Below are positions 22,100 to 33,874 of a stretch of 64,000 nucleotides of DNA, piece after piece. The position numbers and the translations under genes are program-made. Numbering within the stretch: position 1 is the stretch's first letter; every line of letters starts with the position of its first letter. This DNA comes from Stomorhina lunata (Eukaryota; Arthropoda; Insecta; Diptera; Rhiniidae): assembly GCA_933228675.1 (NCBI GenBank), contig OW121740.1, positions 55,863,000 through 55,926,999 of the forward strand, written 5' to 3'. The notes beneath the pieces were generated by a model. The model saw only the letters and a program-made list of their open reading frames with translations. It searched no databases and was not told where the DNA came from.

Positions 22100-24140
22100 G
22101 CGTTGTTTGAAATCTTACAGTAAAAGTGTACTAAGTAAATATTTAGCAGTAAATAGAAATTCAAAGGTCCACACCTATCTTTACTAGCTGCCTTTCTCAG
22201 TGTGTATCTTAGTCAATCATATTTAATATACTTATTAGTAACGGTTTTTCAACGATGGGCCACCTTAGGTCCTGTGTAGAAATAGTGACGCGCTAGACTG
22301 CTCAAATATTCCAAGGCTCGCAATCATAAAGCGTCAAATCAAAAATTGTTTATGATTTTTTTTAGCACCATTACCCAGGGGATAACCCCTACTTAATGCT
22401 TCTTTCGACACCTGAAAAATGTGATTTGTCCAACGGACATCACATTGAATGTTTATGCCCAGAACATCAAGAGCATCTGATTCCTCAATATTTACACCGC
22501 CTATTTATACAGATGAAATAACATGATTTGCCGTGCGTTTATGCGTAAGCATACAACATTGAGTTTTCCGCGCATTACAATCAATTCTATTCGCACGACC
22601 CCATTTTGAAACTGTTTCTAAATCGCGGTTTAATGATTCATTTATGTTTTGTCTCATAGCGCCAACCTCTAAAACGCTTGGCCTATGAAAGAGTAGATAG
22701 GATTGGATGTTTGACGTAGAAGGTCATTTATAAAGATAAGAAATAGTGTAGGAGAAAGAACAGAGCCTTGAGGTACCACTGAATTAATCTTGAACTCGTT
22801 TGATGAGATCCCATCTATAACGACTCGTATAGTGCGATCTCTGCAGAAGCTCGATATAAATTGGGAAAAGTTATTACCGACACCAAAAACAACAACTTTT
22901 GATAGAAGTGTCCCGTGCCACACTCTATCAAATGCCTTGGAAGTATCCAGAGCCACAACAATACTTTCGCCTATGCGGTGTATTGATTGACACCATTTTT
23001 CCGATAGGAAGGCTAGCAGGTCTCCCGTAGAGCGTCCCCTACGAAATCCATACTAGCGGTCGCTTAGAAGTTTGTTAGACTCTAGATATTTAACAAGATG
23101 GTGGTTCACCATAATCTCCAGAACTTTGGAGAGTGTAAAACAAATTGCTATTGGACTGTAATTTTCAGGGTTCTTAGCCTCACCCTTTTTGAGGATTGGC
23201 ATAACATTAGCAACCTTCCGGCACCGGCGAAATTTACCGGCATGGAACAAGGTGCTGAAGAGGTTAGCTAATAGACTCGCAAGCGTCGATAAGAACTGCT
23301 TCAAGGCCAGCGCTGGAATACCATCCGTCCCTGGAGACTTGTTTATATTGAGATCCGATAAAACCACGTTTTTCAGAGCGGGCGCGAAATAATATCATTG
23401 TCATAGTTACAGATACTCTTTCGAGCTCACGCACAGGTTAAGTACTTTCCAGCAAGCGATATTACTTGTGAATACTTCGGCTAAAAGCTTAGCTTTATCA
23501 ACCGGGTCTGTGAATCTTAATCCTTTAAAAGAGAAGAAATTGAAGAACTAGCATTATTCTTAACTCAGTTAACGGTCGTTCGTGAAACTCTTACTGCCCC
23601 GAAGCGCAACAAGAATTCGACGTCTTAATACTTGCCTGTTTGCGTTGCAAATCAGTAACTGGATTTTGTTTATAACGCCAGTTTCTGAAAGCAATCACTC
23701 GGGATCTGACTGCATGTTTACACGTCTAATTGAAGCAAGTTTTCAACTTAGGTTTAATCGAAATATTTTTTGCTGGGATGAACATTTTCATTCCCAGCTT
23801 AATAACATTGGATGCCATTTCTGCCAAGGCACAGACATTGTTGTCGAGGAAACAAAGTTTCCACTTGAAGTGCCTATAAAATTCGTTGAGCTCAGCCCAA
23901 CGACCTTTTTTGTATAAGAAAGTTGAAAGTTTCGTGGCTATTAGTGAAACATTACAAAGTGCGGAGAACGAAAAAGAGGCGGAAATGGTACAATGATCGT
24001 AATGTTCAAGAGGTGCAAGAACCTTGTCTTCATACTTGTCAGGATGTGAAGTCAGAAAAAGGTCAAGTGCGTTTTGCCCAGGGTGTTTTTTCCATGCTTA
24101 TCCGTAGTCAAGACTTTCTTCTCGTTCTATGATACTCCGA
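22100..24140 (-). pseudogene. jockey/CR1-like LINE ORF2, decayed
   Basis: Reading leftward from 24140: the end of the endonuclease (DLFLTSHPDKYEDKVLAP, then DHCTISASFSFSA), a linker (KKGRWAELNEFYRHFKWKLC, FIPAKNISIKPK), then reverse transcriptase motifs at 23053-23367 (LNINKSPGTDGIPA, AICFTLSKVLEIMVNHHL, NKLLSDR followed by a stop, YGFRRGR) and at 22669-22956 (LDTSKAFDRVWHGTLL, VPQGSVLSPTLFLIFINDLL). The catalytic FADD box is lost: the frame goes from YSF into IGQAF through a small deletion near 22680. The later part resumes with ARKTQCCMLTHKR and NIEESDALDVLGINIQCDVR. Several stops and frameshifts. Clade call from motif style only. Confidence 0.85.
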
Positions 24141-24672
24141 ACTCTCGTAGCTCGTTCTCAGTTTTCCGCCTCTACGTGTTTGCAGGTCTTATAGACCTCC
24201 TGAAACCTTGAGGATTATATTCAATGGCTAGACGATTAAATATCAGTAGCTGGTTTTCTAAGTGTATATTCTAGCCAACCATATTTCCGAGTACGAATAG
24301 TTGTTTGTAATGGTTCTTGATAGGTGCGCAACCATAGATCTTGATTAGAAATTGTAATGGGCCAGAAAACCCTTAGAATATATCTGAGGCATCGATTTAC
24401 AAATGCTTGTAGTCCGCTCATCTCTCGACTCAAAATATTCCATGCCTCATAGATATATATGAACACGAGTTTGACATTAGCGTTAAAAACTTTGAGTGTG
24501 GTAATAGGTGAGATATTTTGAGATCTCCGGAACTTATTGAGAATACCAAAAGCTTGCTTTTCTTTGCATAATCTCTTTGGGATATCTTCTCTGCTGCCAC
24601 CGTTTTTAGAGACTATACTTCCTGGGTAGCAGAAGGTTTCAACCTCGTCAATATATTGACCAGCAAGATACA
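24140..24672 (-). pseudogene. LINE reverse transcriptase C-terminal fragment, different family
   Basis: The frame 24236-24672 reads YLAGQYIDEVETFCYPGSIV, KNGGSREDI, TTLKVFNANVKLVFIY, SGLQAFVNRCLRYILRVFWP and RTRKYGWLEYTLRKP, the typical thumb and tail of non-LTR reverse transcriptases (YLGS, then NxxCLRRIL, then GHTLRRP). Beyond a stop it goes on as YNPQGFRRSIRPANT to about 24140. The 40338-40585 fragment carries the matching tail. It abuts a SINE on its upstream side. Confidence 0.8.
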
Positions 24673-24676
24673 ATTT

Positions 24677-24990
24677 GGTGAACCGCCGTGGTATAGTTGG
24701 TAAGTTATCCGCCTAGCATACCAGAGGTGTCACAAGTTCGATCCCCGGCCAGACCCACTTGAAAAAAATCAAAAAAAGCGGCGGTTCACCTTAAAAATCA
24801 GCTAGCTACTAGTAATTGAGTACTAGGCTATGTAAAACTTCTCTTACTAATGCATTTGCCGTTCAGAGTCGGCGCTAAAACGTAGATCCCTTTCAATAAG
24901 TCTAAACACAGAATCGAAAGCTGCTCATTGTCTAAGAGAAGTATCCCTTATTCCAATTGGAATGTCGTGGGAATTATGTATGTATGTAAT
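24677..24990 (+). mobile_element. tRNA-derived SINE
   Basis: About 310 bp with a tRNA-like head (24677-24760), a body unrelated to tRNA and a TATG-type simple tail ending near 24990. The head begins GGTGAACCGCC, and its complement GGCGGTTCACC recurs at 24780-24790, so the promoter-bearing part can be closed as a stem of 11 bp. SINEs are copied by LINE enzymes; the partner is not evident here. It sits next to a LINE fragment. No clear target duplication was found. Confidence 0.85.
24689..24744 (+). promoter_or_regulatory. internal RNA polymerase III promoter of the SINE (A and B boxes)
   Basis: A box TGGTATAGTTGG at 24689-24700 and B box GTTCGATCC at 24736-24744 fit the TRGYNNARNGG and GGTTCGANTCC consensus and are spaced as in tRNA genes. 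Confidence 0.85.
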
Positions 24991-25149
24991 GACGTTTACG
25001 TCATTTCTGAACATAAATTACATATCATAATCTATAATATGATTAATAATTGACCAGGCAACTGAGTTTCTGTTATCGGTTATCAGTTGCCACACGTAGT
25101 GTCATTTTGGCAATTGGCAACACAATTGAAAATGAGTTACAATACACAA

Positions 25150-25265
25150 TTAAACCATAAGTTTGGTTGTAGTCGAGATATTTTAAGATATCCAGAATTT
25201 GTTAAGAATACCAAAAAGTGTGCTTTGCGTAATCTATTTTAAATATATTTTCTGCTTCTTCCGCT
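25150..25265 (-). pseudogene. small LINE fragment, same family as 24140-24672
   Basis: Matches about 24490-24610 (GAGATATTTTGAGATCTCCG-type landmarks) with many changes. Short inverted words AAATATGGCAAA / TTTGCCATATTT follow at 25271-25296. No open frame. Confidence 0.55.
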
Positions 25266-25440
25266 TTTTGAAATATGGCAAACCTTTGCCATATTTCGTT
25301 TTAACAATGTCAAATAATGAATTGTGTAGACCCCATATGTCTCCACATAACATCAAGAACTTTTTGAATAGCAGTGGGGACAACATACATTCTTAGTGGA
25401 CTCCTAATTAATGGGTTTGCTCTGATTAATAACACAGAAA

Positions 25441-25999
25441 AGTGCGGTTCGCCTTCCATACAAAAAAAAAAGTTATGTCAGTCACCCCCTAGGAATGAAG
25501 ATAATGTTAAAACAATTCCAAAAAATATTTTTTTTTTACCACGCCTACAAATACCGCCCTTTTACTATTTTGTTCACTGTGTCGCCATTTTAAGTCCGAT
25601 CATAACATTTTATATATCGCTGTTCGCAGCTCTGCAAGGGCTACATTTCTCTCTTTGATAGTTTTTTACTATCACGTCAATTTATAGTCATAACTTTTAA
25701 AAACTAGATTTTTACTCGATTTGATTAGGGTGGGTACGACTCGAATTTTAAAAAGTTATGACTAGAAATTGACGAGGTTGTAAAAAACTATAAAAGAGAG
25801 AAATGTAGCCTTGACAGAGCCCTGAAAATCGATGTATAATATGTTATGATCGGACTTAAGATGGCGACACAGTTAACAAAATACAAAAAGGGCGGTATTT
25901 GTAGGCGTGGTAAAAAAATAAAATTTTTTTTTTTGAATTATTTTTGCATTATCTTTAATCCTAGGGGGTGACTGTCTCAAATTTTTTTTCGAACCACTC
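25441..25999. mobile_element. fold-back MITE with long inverted arms
   Basis: Nearly the whole element is an inverted repeat: arm 25441-25705 (AGTGCGGTTCG start, CACCCCCTAGG, AAATACCGCCCTTTT, AAGTCCGATCATAACAT) against arm 25736-25999 (complement, ending CGAACCACT), with about 30 bp between. Arms differ by scattered substitutions and small indels. No coding capacity. Target duplication not seen. Confidence 0.85.
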
Positions 26000-26169
26000 T
26001 ATTGTAGAGCTCTTTGATTAGTCGTCTAATCTTCTGGGGGACTTCTTTGCTTCTTAAAGCTTTATTAAAGTGGTATTATTAGTATCAGCGGAATTTGCAA
26101 TATGTTAGATCATGCAATCTGTTCTACCTTCGTGAGATGGTAACAAACAAAATAATTATTTGACAGTGA

Positions 26170-26440
26170 CATAGTAAAGCGCATTAAACAACATAAACAA
26201 CATAAAATAAGCAGTTGCTTTGGCAAAGACATATTGTGCGAATGGATAAAAAGTAAGAAAAGTGTTCAAAAATGATCCCGAGGAAACTCTCTACGAGAGG
26301 ACTACCAAAATTTCGATGGAAGTAGAAGAAAATCTATCAAAGCTTGCTATACGAAATTAGAAAATAAGCGCCCAAGATCGAAGAGCATCTAATTCTTAAG
26401 TATGCTCGGCCTTTGACCTAAACAGGTTGTAATATAGGCA
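26170..26440 (+). pseudogene. RTE-like LINE C-terminal fragment (family II)
   Basis: Same stretch as at 33875-34150 and 44780-45075: a degraded GHxxRMD region, then FRWK-like and EENLSKL-like codons, ending in ACAGGTTGTAATATAGGC, the 3' end of this family. Frameshifts and stops throughout. Confidence 0.7.
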
Positions 26441-26948
26441 TAAACAAATCAAGAAGGTTAGTATTGATTTCAATTAAAGACCTCAACTATATTAACTAAA
26501 ATGCATTTTTATAATGTAAAAGCATTAATATCATTTTCATGGTAATTTGTATAGTCAAGGGTAGACGTTATAAAGATAATTTTTAAATTATTCCTATTTA
26601 AAATAAAAAATCAACTTTATACCAAGATTCTAGACCAAATCTGTTTAAGTGCTGAGCTATAAACGAAAAAATTAAATTCTGCCTAATATTGAGGTGATGC
26701 TAAGAAAAAGGTGTGTTTTAGCTGAATAAAAATATGTATACGAAAATGCAATAGATTGTATATAAGCATTTAAACTAACATTGGCGTGAACTTGAATGTC
26801 ATTATTTAAGCGCCAATTTTATGATAAATTAATGTCTAAAAATAATTTTAAAAAGTCTAAAAATAAACTTAAAATAAAGCAAAACTTAACAACTGACAAC
26901 GATGAAAGTATATGAGGTCTCATCAACTATAATCATAAAAACTTTTAA

Positions 26949-27029
<81 letters not shown>

Positions 27030-27285
27030 AATGCTAACTTCCTGTACAAAAAGTTAGAACATACTAAGGCAGTCGTAGATCCTATAAACGAAATCTAGAA
27101 AACACTTTGATGTTGTTTATGTCATTATTTGAAAGATACCAGAACCTATGTTATATAATCCTATTTAGCAGGATTTGCTCTTAAACATGAGGCGTTAAAA
27201 AGACATTTTAATGTCATTATATGTTAGATTTTTAAGAAAATCATTGTAATCTTAAGTGTTTGTAATGCATTTTTTGTTGGCTTTT
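26441..27285. other. AT-rich spacer around a dinucleotide repeat
   Basis: No gene seen. Holds the (AT)n tract at 26951-27026. Confidence 0.4.
26951..27026. repeat. (AT)n microsatellite, 38 units
   Basis: Uninterrupted alternation of A and T over 76 bases; a likely length polymorphism. Confidence 0.97.
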
Positions 27286-29040
27286 TTATACCCACCATCA
27301 AAAAGAATGGGGGGTATATTGAGATTGTCATTCCGTTTGTAATTTCCTTAATATTGACCCAAAAATCAAAAACGATCTATATTCTGAATCCTTATGAAAT
27401 TCTAAGACGATTGAGCGATGTCCGCCTGTCTGTCCGTCTGTCTGTCTGTCTGTTGAGATCACGATAACGCCTAAACGAAAGGAGCTAGCTCAAAGAAACT
27501 TAGTAAAAACATTCTTAATCACTGAGAAAATTTGAAATTGAAATTGGGCAAAATCGGTTAACATTTGTCCATAGCTCCCGTATAACCTCGCCTACGCTAA
27601 TCGCTTATTTGCTAATAAATGACAAACTATAATAGCTATGATGATAAAATTTTATGCCCTAGGCGGCATGTAAAATTTCATCAAAATCGGTTGACATTTA
27701 GTCATAGCTCCCATACAAAAAACATACGGAAACAGCCAAAATTTCACCTAAAATACACTTAAATGCCAATAAATGTAAAACTATAACAGATATAACCACT
27801 AAATTTCTTATGTCAATGTCAACCAGTGTGCAAAATTTTGTCACAATCGGTCACCATTTGACCATAGCTCCCATATAAAATCTTACGGAAACACAAAAAT
27901 ACAAAAATAAAAGGGGATTTATGTCCGTCTGTCCGTCAGATAAAAGCTCGATAGCGCCTTAACGAAAAGGGCTACAGTAACAAAATTTTACAAAAGGGAG
28001 TCTTATATGAATGCCAGCCAGTGTGCAAAATTTTGTTACAATCGGCTACTATTTGACCATAGCTCCCATGTAAAAAACTTACAGAAACACAAAAATACAA
28101 TAAGAAAACACGGTCTATGTCCGTCTTTCCGTCAGAGAAGAGCGCGATAGCTCCTCAACTACAAGAGCTAGAGAGACAAAATTTAACAATAATATTTTCG
28201 ATATATTATAGAAATTGTGTGCTAAAAATGGGTAAAATCGGTTCACATTTAGTTATAGCTCCCATATAACCCTGCCCCGGGAATCACATTTATGCTAACA
28301 AATTGAATAAAATTGTAAAATCTATGACTACTTCATTTAGAATAGAAAAGTTTTATGCAACTTTCAGTCAGTATGTCAAATTTTATAGGAATCGGTCCAT
28401 TTTTGACCATAGCTTCCATTATAAAAACCGCTCCCGGTAACCACTAAAATGCCAAAACCGCCAGTTAAAAGCTATTAAATTATAAACTATGTCAGCTATG
28501 GCCACTAAATTTTGCACAAATAAACTTTATATTAATACCAGCCAGTAAATTAAATTTTGTAACAATCGGTCAACATTTGGCTATAGTTCTTATATATATA
28601 ACATCCCCTTTTTATATCTACAATCAAAAAGATTTGGAGGTACATTCAGTATATTAAGATTGCGTCTACGAAATTAGATAGCTATCAATTAATGTTAGGT
28701 CCAGACTTTATATACGGTAGATGCATTAGGAACTCCTTACAAAATATATGAACCTGCCGTGTTGCTATCAACATGTTTATGGCACAATGAAACAACTTAT
28801 TAATGTAAAACTGTATTCGGTTACGGAACAGCATTTTGTCCAAGGTAAATACTAGGGAAACCACTTAAATACTTTTTAATGTTGAACTATAGTAACTATA
28901 CCACTGCAGCCGAATTTAGTCCAAATATTTTACCAACAATACCACATTTGGTCAACATTTTGAATTAGCTGCACTCTCGTACAACTTGATGGTAGGTATA
29001 CAAGATTCGGCACAGCCGAATATAACACTCTTACTTGTTT
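27286..29040 (+). mobile_element. hairpin-ended repeat of DINE-1/Helentron type, family R1, copy 1
   Basis: Begins with the inverted pair TATACCCACC...GGGGGGTATA (27288-27319) and ends with the hairpin TTCGGCACAGCCGAA (29007-29021), then TATAACACTCTTACTTGTTT. The inside shows the ATGTCCGCCTGTCTGTCCGT tract and several diverged units of about 200 bp, each with CATAGCTCCCATATAA, GCCAGTGTGCAAAATTTTGT and GTCCGTCAGA-like words. No coding frame. Such a hairpin and GTCCGTCTGTC tract is familiar from DINE-1/INE-1 of Drosophila, a non-autonomous Helentron; the link is by architecture only. Confidence 0.75.
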
Positions 29041-30601
29041 ATATTTAAAGTTTAAATAATTTTTACAAGCAGAAACACACCTTTAGATTTTTGAGAACAT
29101 AAAATACGCATTATAATAATATGTCTGCATAGTTGCGTTTAAAAAAATTATTGAATAAAATTGAATATAAAGTTTTAAAAATTTCAACTATTTTTACCAC
29201 TTTCAAAAGTAGTTAACATTTAAAATTTTATAGATTTTTTTATTCTGTTGGTAAAAAGCAAAACAATAATGATGTTTGTAACTCATGGAATATTTACCTT
29301 TAACTCTTTTAAGTATACCGATCGACTTATTCGATTCCTCCTATTTATCCAAAAATGTTGATTTTAGTAGCATAAATCGATGTCCAAATTTTCTTAAAAT
29401 CGGCCCATATTTAGCACCTAGTTTTGACGGTAAACCTTTACTTTAAATCAAGATACCAAAATACACCTAGATCTTTTTTATCTCTATTTTTGTCTATTAT
29501 ATAGAAAGGATTAATATTTATTTTAATGTGATCTTTGTTATTAATTAAATAGTTTAGAGGGCTTAGCAAAAAAATATTGTTATAACCACAGCAATAGCTT
29601 AGATGTTGCATAAAAAGTTGTTTTGACCCCGGTAGCGCAAGGGTTAAACATTTCTAATTCTGATAAAACTATATTCACTAATTCTACATTATATTACGCA
29701 TAACCAATAGATATATTTTTGCTTAAAATGTAAACAATTATAAACTTACTAAATTTTTTCTGAAATTTCTAAAAAAGGTATTTTTTCGAAATTCTTTGAC
29801 TTTAAGTCACAGGTACGGGAATACGGGATAAGCTATCGACCCAATTTTGTGTTTTTATACCTAACGCTTTCGTAACAAATCACTGGAGTTCGAATTGCAA
29901 GTTTCCAAAATTTGTTTAACAAAAATTTTTAAAAACGTAAGAAAGTTAAAAAAAAATATCTAAATTTTGCGTCATCGATGATAACAGGAATATACAAACC
30001 AATTTTAACCAAATTTTATATTTTATTGGTTACTGGTATAAGATAAGTAAAAAAAATATGATAGTAGAAAAAAATTTAAATCTAGCATTTTTTTTGGTAA
30101 ATTTGTCTTTGAAAGTCATCAAAGACATGAAATTCGAGGAAAAAACGATATAACTCTTAAACCGTTTAAGCAACTTATAAAACGTCTAGTCAAAAAAGCT
30201 TGTTAAATCAAATAAAAGTGATCTCAAATAGCTTTAATCTTTCAAACCCCGAAAAAGACCCGTTTCCCCTTGTAAACTAATTTTTCAACTTTAGGGCCTG
30301 GGAGCCTTGTGTTTACAAGGTAGGATTTGGCTCAAATTTTCAGGGTTAATATTTCTCACCAAATGACATAACAGTCCGACCGGAATTCCTCAAAATTAAA
30401 AAAAGGAAAAAACGCCCTATTGTGCTTTTATCCCATATTATAATTGTATATGATTGCAAAATTTTATCGATAGAAGATTTTTTTCTAATATTGCATGTGA
30501 AAATATTCGATAAATGCTAATTCAGTGGCAATTTACCGCATTTTCAAAAAATACGGTCAAATGGTTTAGGGGTCCATAAATATTACATATTGATAGATCT
30601 T
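29041..30601. other. unassigned AT-rich stretch
   Basis: No supported gene. Some sentences resemble decayed interior of the hairpin-ended family (for example AAAATCGGCCCATATTTAGC at 29398). No terminal structures seen. Confidence 0.4.
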
Positions 30602-31013
30602 TAATATCAATCATCGTCGAATAATAGTCAATCAATCATAAAACAATCACTAACCAACCATCAAACTATCGTCAAATACCGGTAAAATAATCATTAAACA
30701 GTCGTTGACAATCTTCAAACAATCAAAAAGTTATAGTTAAACAAAGGTCAATCATTAGACAGTCGTCATCCTCAAATTTATTCACACAATCTTCAAAATA
30801 ATCGCCAAACAAACACAAACAATCATCAGACAACTGTTAAACAATCGTCAGTCAATCGTGAAACAATCATTGAACAATCATTACAAATCATCAAACAGCC
30901 CTCAAACAACCATAAAAAAAGGTCCAATATTTTGAAAGAATCATCGAAGAATTGTTAAACAATCACCAGTCAATCGTAAACCATTGTCAAAGAATCGTCA
31001 AATATTGCCAATA
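30602..31013. repeat. degenerate short tandem repeat, AAACAATCATC-like
   Basis: About 400 bp of a loose unit of 10-14 bases (AAACAATCATC, AAACAATCGTC, AGTCAATCGT and so on), only on this strand. Units vary in length, so it is an old or error-prone array. Confidence 0.8.
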
Positions 31014-31040
31014 TCCGTGCAGCCGTTTTCCGAGATAAAT

Positions 31041-31091
31041 CAAAAAAAGTGGGTCGGGCTTGACCGACTATAGCACTTCCTTACTTGTTTT
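31041..31091 (-). mobile_element. terminus of hairpin-ended family R2, fragment
   Basis: The complement reads AACAAGTAAGGAAGTGCTAT then AGTCGGTCAAGCCCGACCC, the 5' end of the R2 copies at 45.1, 56.0 and 61.1 kb. Confidence 0.75.
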
Positions 31092-31109
31092 TTATAACTT
31101 TGGTGAAAA

Positions 31110-31560
31110 ATCGGGTTTTTTAGAAATTATCTGATTTTAAGTCGCTTGCATGAAATCACCTTCTTACGGCTTGTATTTCCGAGGTTATCAACTGATAAAA
31201 AATCCTGCCATGCCGATTTTTCCAGATTTTTGTCATGATCTTATATGGCGGTCTGGTAGTCTACGTGTAAAAACTAATCGTCATCTGCCCTTCATTTTCG
31301 AAGCTATTAATTGATAAAAAAAACGCTATACAAATTTTATATTTTTACATACGAAAAGTGGGCGTGTCCAAGTAGTACTCGTACAAGAAGTCATAATCAT
31401 TTATTTCCGAAGTTATCAATTAAAGAAATCTTTAAAAATTTTTACATAACAATAGTAGGCGTGCCTGTGAAACTTGAAAAGTCCGCCCACAGACACGCCC
31501 CTATTCTTAAGTAAAAAATTAAAGGATTTTTTTTGCAATTTTTTTCAATGAAAAAAACTT
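31110..31560. repeat. degenerate tandem repeat of about 120-bp units
   Basis: Three to four units marked by TTCCGARGTTATCAATT or a close variant (31178, 31298, 31405) and followed by AGTGGGCGTG or TAGGCGTG words. It follows directly on the R2 terminus and may be the inner part of a larger hairpin-ended element. Confidence 0.5.
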
Positions 31561-32547
31561 GAAAAATTACGCCCACAGACACTCTAAAATTTTCATATGA
31601 ATTTTGTCGTTAATAGTCAAAAAAAAAATCCTAAAATTCCAAATTTCCGAATCCCACTTAAAAAAATATTGTGTAATTTTAAATCGAATTAATAAATTTG
31701 CATTAACATTAATCGCATCTGTATAAAATATAAAATGCAATTGAAAACACCTGGTCATTATCTAGAAATGCCACAATGTATTTAATAGACTTAAGTATAT
31801 CTCTAATTCCCATTAATCAATAAAAATGTCATTTTGTATTTTCATTTGTCTCTAATTCTATATCCGTCTGTTTTTATGTCTGTCTGGGGGCCCGTATAAA
31901 TTAAACATATTCAAAATATTTATAATAAGTTAAATGTATCAGTCATTCTGTCTAATACCTTATTGAGTTTAATCAAGTTCCATTTCGGATGATTTATTAA
32001 ACGGTAATAAATTGCGTGATTTGGATTTTGAATTTAGTTTTTTTTTCCAAATTTTTTTTCTTAAACAAAAATGTTCATGTCATTTGGTTAAAAAAAAGTT
32101 GGAAAAAATAAAAATAAAGTGGTAATGCACTTGGTAATGTCAGTGGATGCTTATGGGAGTTTGTAGGCTTGTACTTACTTACAATTGCTATCCTACCAAA
32201 AATGTACATTTAAGCCAAATATAAAAGCCTTGACTTTAAGCCGATATAGAACAAACAAAAACAAAAAAACGCGACTACATTTCTTTATAAGAACTGCCAG
32301 AGAGAAGTGCAGACTAATGTTTATACCCAGAAAAAAATGAAACTAAAAATAAATAATTATCTAAGACTGGGTTGTGGCATAGACTACGACAATGACTTTG
32401 AAAGTGAAATAGACTTAAATTTTAACGGTACGATTAAGACTACGAGTCCTAACCAGTATTAAAGTATTCAGTACATTTTTGGATTATTTTTGTACATTGG
32501 AATCATTTTCAATATACAAAATTATTATCGCAAAAAATCTAAACATT
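31561..32547. other. unassigned stretch
   Basis: No gene or terminal structure supported. A/T-rich with short CTGT repeats at 31866-31890. Confidence 0.4.
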
Positions 32548-32852
32548 CCCAGCAAAACTTTTGTAATGGCAAGTACTCTGATAACTGGTTACCTTGTAAC
32601 GACTACAACATACCATCCGAATAAATAATAAGTTATTACAGAAGTACTTATTTGTAATTAAGATGGTAATTTAAACTGAATGGCCCCGGTTCAAATCCCA
32701 CCAAGGGCAACATTTTTTTTTAGTTTTTTTTTTTAATTAAAAGAGTCTTTTTAAATGATTTTTGAATTTTAAGAACATAAATATTATCTTCTCTAAAAAA
32801 GCTTGTAAAACTAACTCACGTTAATGAAAAAATACCATCATGAGTCAATTTT

Positions 32853-33278
32853 GATGTTGAATACCAAACACGATTCTAATTGGTCTTAACTTGGTAAGCC
32901 CAACTTATCTGGGCCATCCTTCATCTCAACTGTGGACACACACCTCCTCATGGTATCACCCGGGGAGATAGTTTAACACCCATTTATATTGTGAGTTAAC
33001 ATGTTCCGAGAGTTGTCCCATGAGATCGATAAAAATGGTTTAGGATTACGGGCTCTTGAAAAAAAATACAATGAAGAGGATAAAATTAGAATTGAAATGT
33101 CCCACTACCTAATGTTAGAGGAGGATGTCCGAAACTTCGATAGAAAGACCAAGTAGAGGAACATTTTTCAAAGCTTGGCCTATAAAATTGGAGAATATTC
33201 GCACAAGATCGAAATCCATGGAATTCTAAAATATGCTCGGACTTTGACCTTAACAGGTTGTAACATTTAAGTAAGTAA
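32853..33278 (+). mobile_element. internally deleted RTE-like LINE (SIDE), copy inside the element
   Basis: Starts GATGTTGAATACC (a 5' UTR form also seen at the RTE element near 60050) and runs to the hinge at 33060. It then holds the last ORF codons (a KDQVEE-like and RNWRI-like stretch, interrupted by stops) and ends ACAGGTTGTAACATTTAAGT with a TAAG tail. Flanking words GAGTCAATTTT (32842-32852) and GAGTCAATCTT (33279-33289) are a target duplication with one difference. It has lost all enzyme-coding centre and must have moved with help. Confidence 0.8.
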
Positions 33279-33511
33279 GAGTCAATCTTATGTAAAAACT
33301 TATACAAAAAAAGAAGATTTAAATTGTTTAAGTTTTAAAATAATTTTAAAAAAGTTTTAAAATAATTACAAAAAATCGTATACAAATATTTTTCCAAAAA
33401 TCACAACAAAGCAAAAAAAAAAAGCAGGGAAAAACAAAGTTATTTTCACACGATTTTGGATCTTAAAATAAAAATTGTTTATATTAATTATAAGCTGCTA
33501 AGTTTTCAATA

Positions 33512-33583
33512 TATGAAGTAGCTCAGTGGAAGAGTCTCTGCCTAGCAGTCGGAGGGTCTGGGTTCGAGCCCCATGGGATCATA
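33512..33583 (+). tRNA. tRNA-like sequence (alanine-type anticodon AGC), probably a pseudo-tRNA inside a transposon
   Basis: Order of tRNA parts: TA spacer, D stem GCTC/GAGT with loop AGTGGAA, anticodon arm TCTGC-CTAGCAG-TCGGA (loop with T33 and AGC at 34-36), a 4-base variable region, and T arm CTGGG-TTCGAGC-CCCAT. A box TAGCTCAGTGG and B box GGTTCGAGCCC are intact. The acceptor stem pairs only TATGA with TCATA across extra bases, and the anticodon and T stems each have a mismatch. Folded function is therefore doubtful, while polymerase III recognition is plausible. The twin lies at 35121-35192. Confidence 0.55.
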
Positions 33584-33874
33584 AAAAAATTTTTGTATTT
33601 CGTTTAAAAATATATGCTTTTAGTAAAACAACAACAAAAAAGTTGTTGCTATTGTTGCTTTAAAATTGCTTACCCAAGTCATTACTTTTCTGCAATTGGT
33701 AAGTACTTGCCTCCAATGACATCCCCATGTTAATGTAATGACTTAAACAGCGAATGAGTAAGTAGTTCGTGTTCAATAGTTTAACTGTTTAACTCATTAT
33801 TTGGTAATGAAAAGTTTTACTGGGTTGATTGATATTATCCTAAGAATTATTTGTGTGTAGTTTTATTCATGGTT

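Larger units (their letters stand above)
32548..33824 (+). mobile_element. 1.28-kb inverted-terminal-repeat element with tRNA-like parts, copy 1
   Basis: Ends CCCAGCAAAACTTTTGTAAT on the left and the complement CATTACCAA-less form ATGAAAAGTTTTACTGGG on the right. The whole element is repeated in opposite orientation at 34876-36156 with high identity. Inside, in order: a partial tRNA-like stretch with B box GGTTCAAATCC (32690) followed by a T-run, an internally deleted LINE (32853-33278), an A/T-rich middle, a better tRNA-like sequence (33512-33583) and CAACAACAA-type repeats. No transposase. The flanks (ATT/TTG) do not give a firm target duplication, so the superfamily is unknown. Confidence 0.85.

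Noticed and set aside
29630..29650. ACCCCGGTAGCGCAAGGGTTAA as a tRNA D-arm
   Set aside because: No B box at the proper distance and no stems.
32548..33824. hAT or mariner origin of the CCCAGYAAAACTTTT element
   Set aside because: Neither an 8-bp nor a TA duplication fits both copies, so I left the superfamily open.
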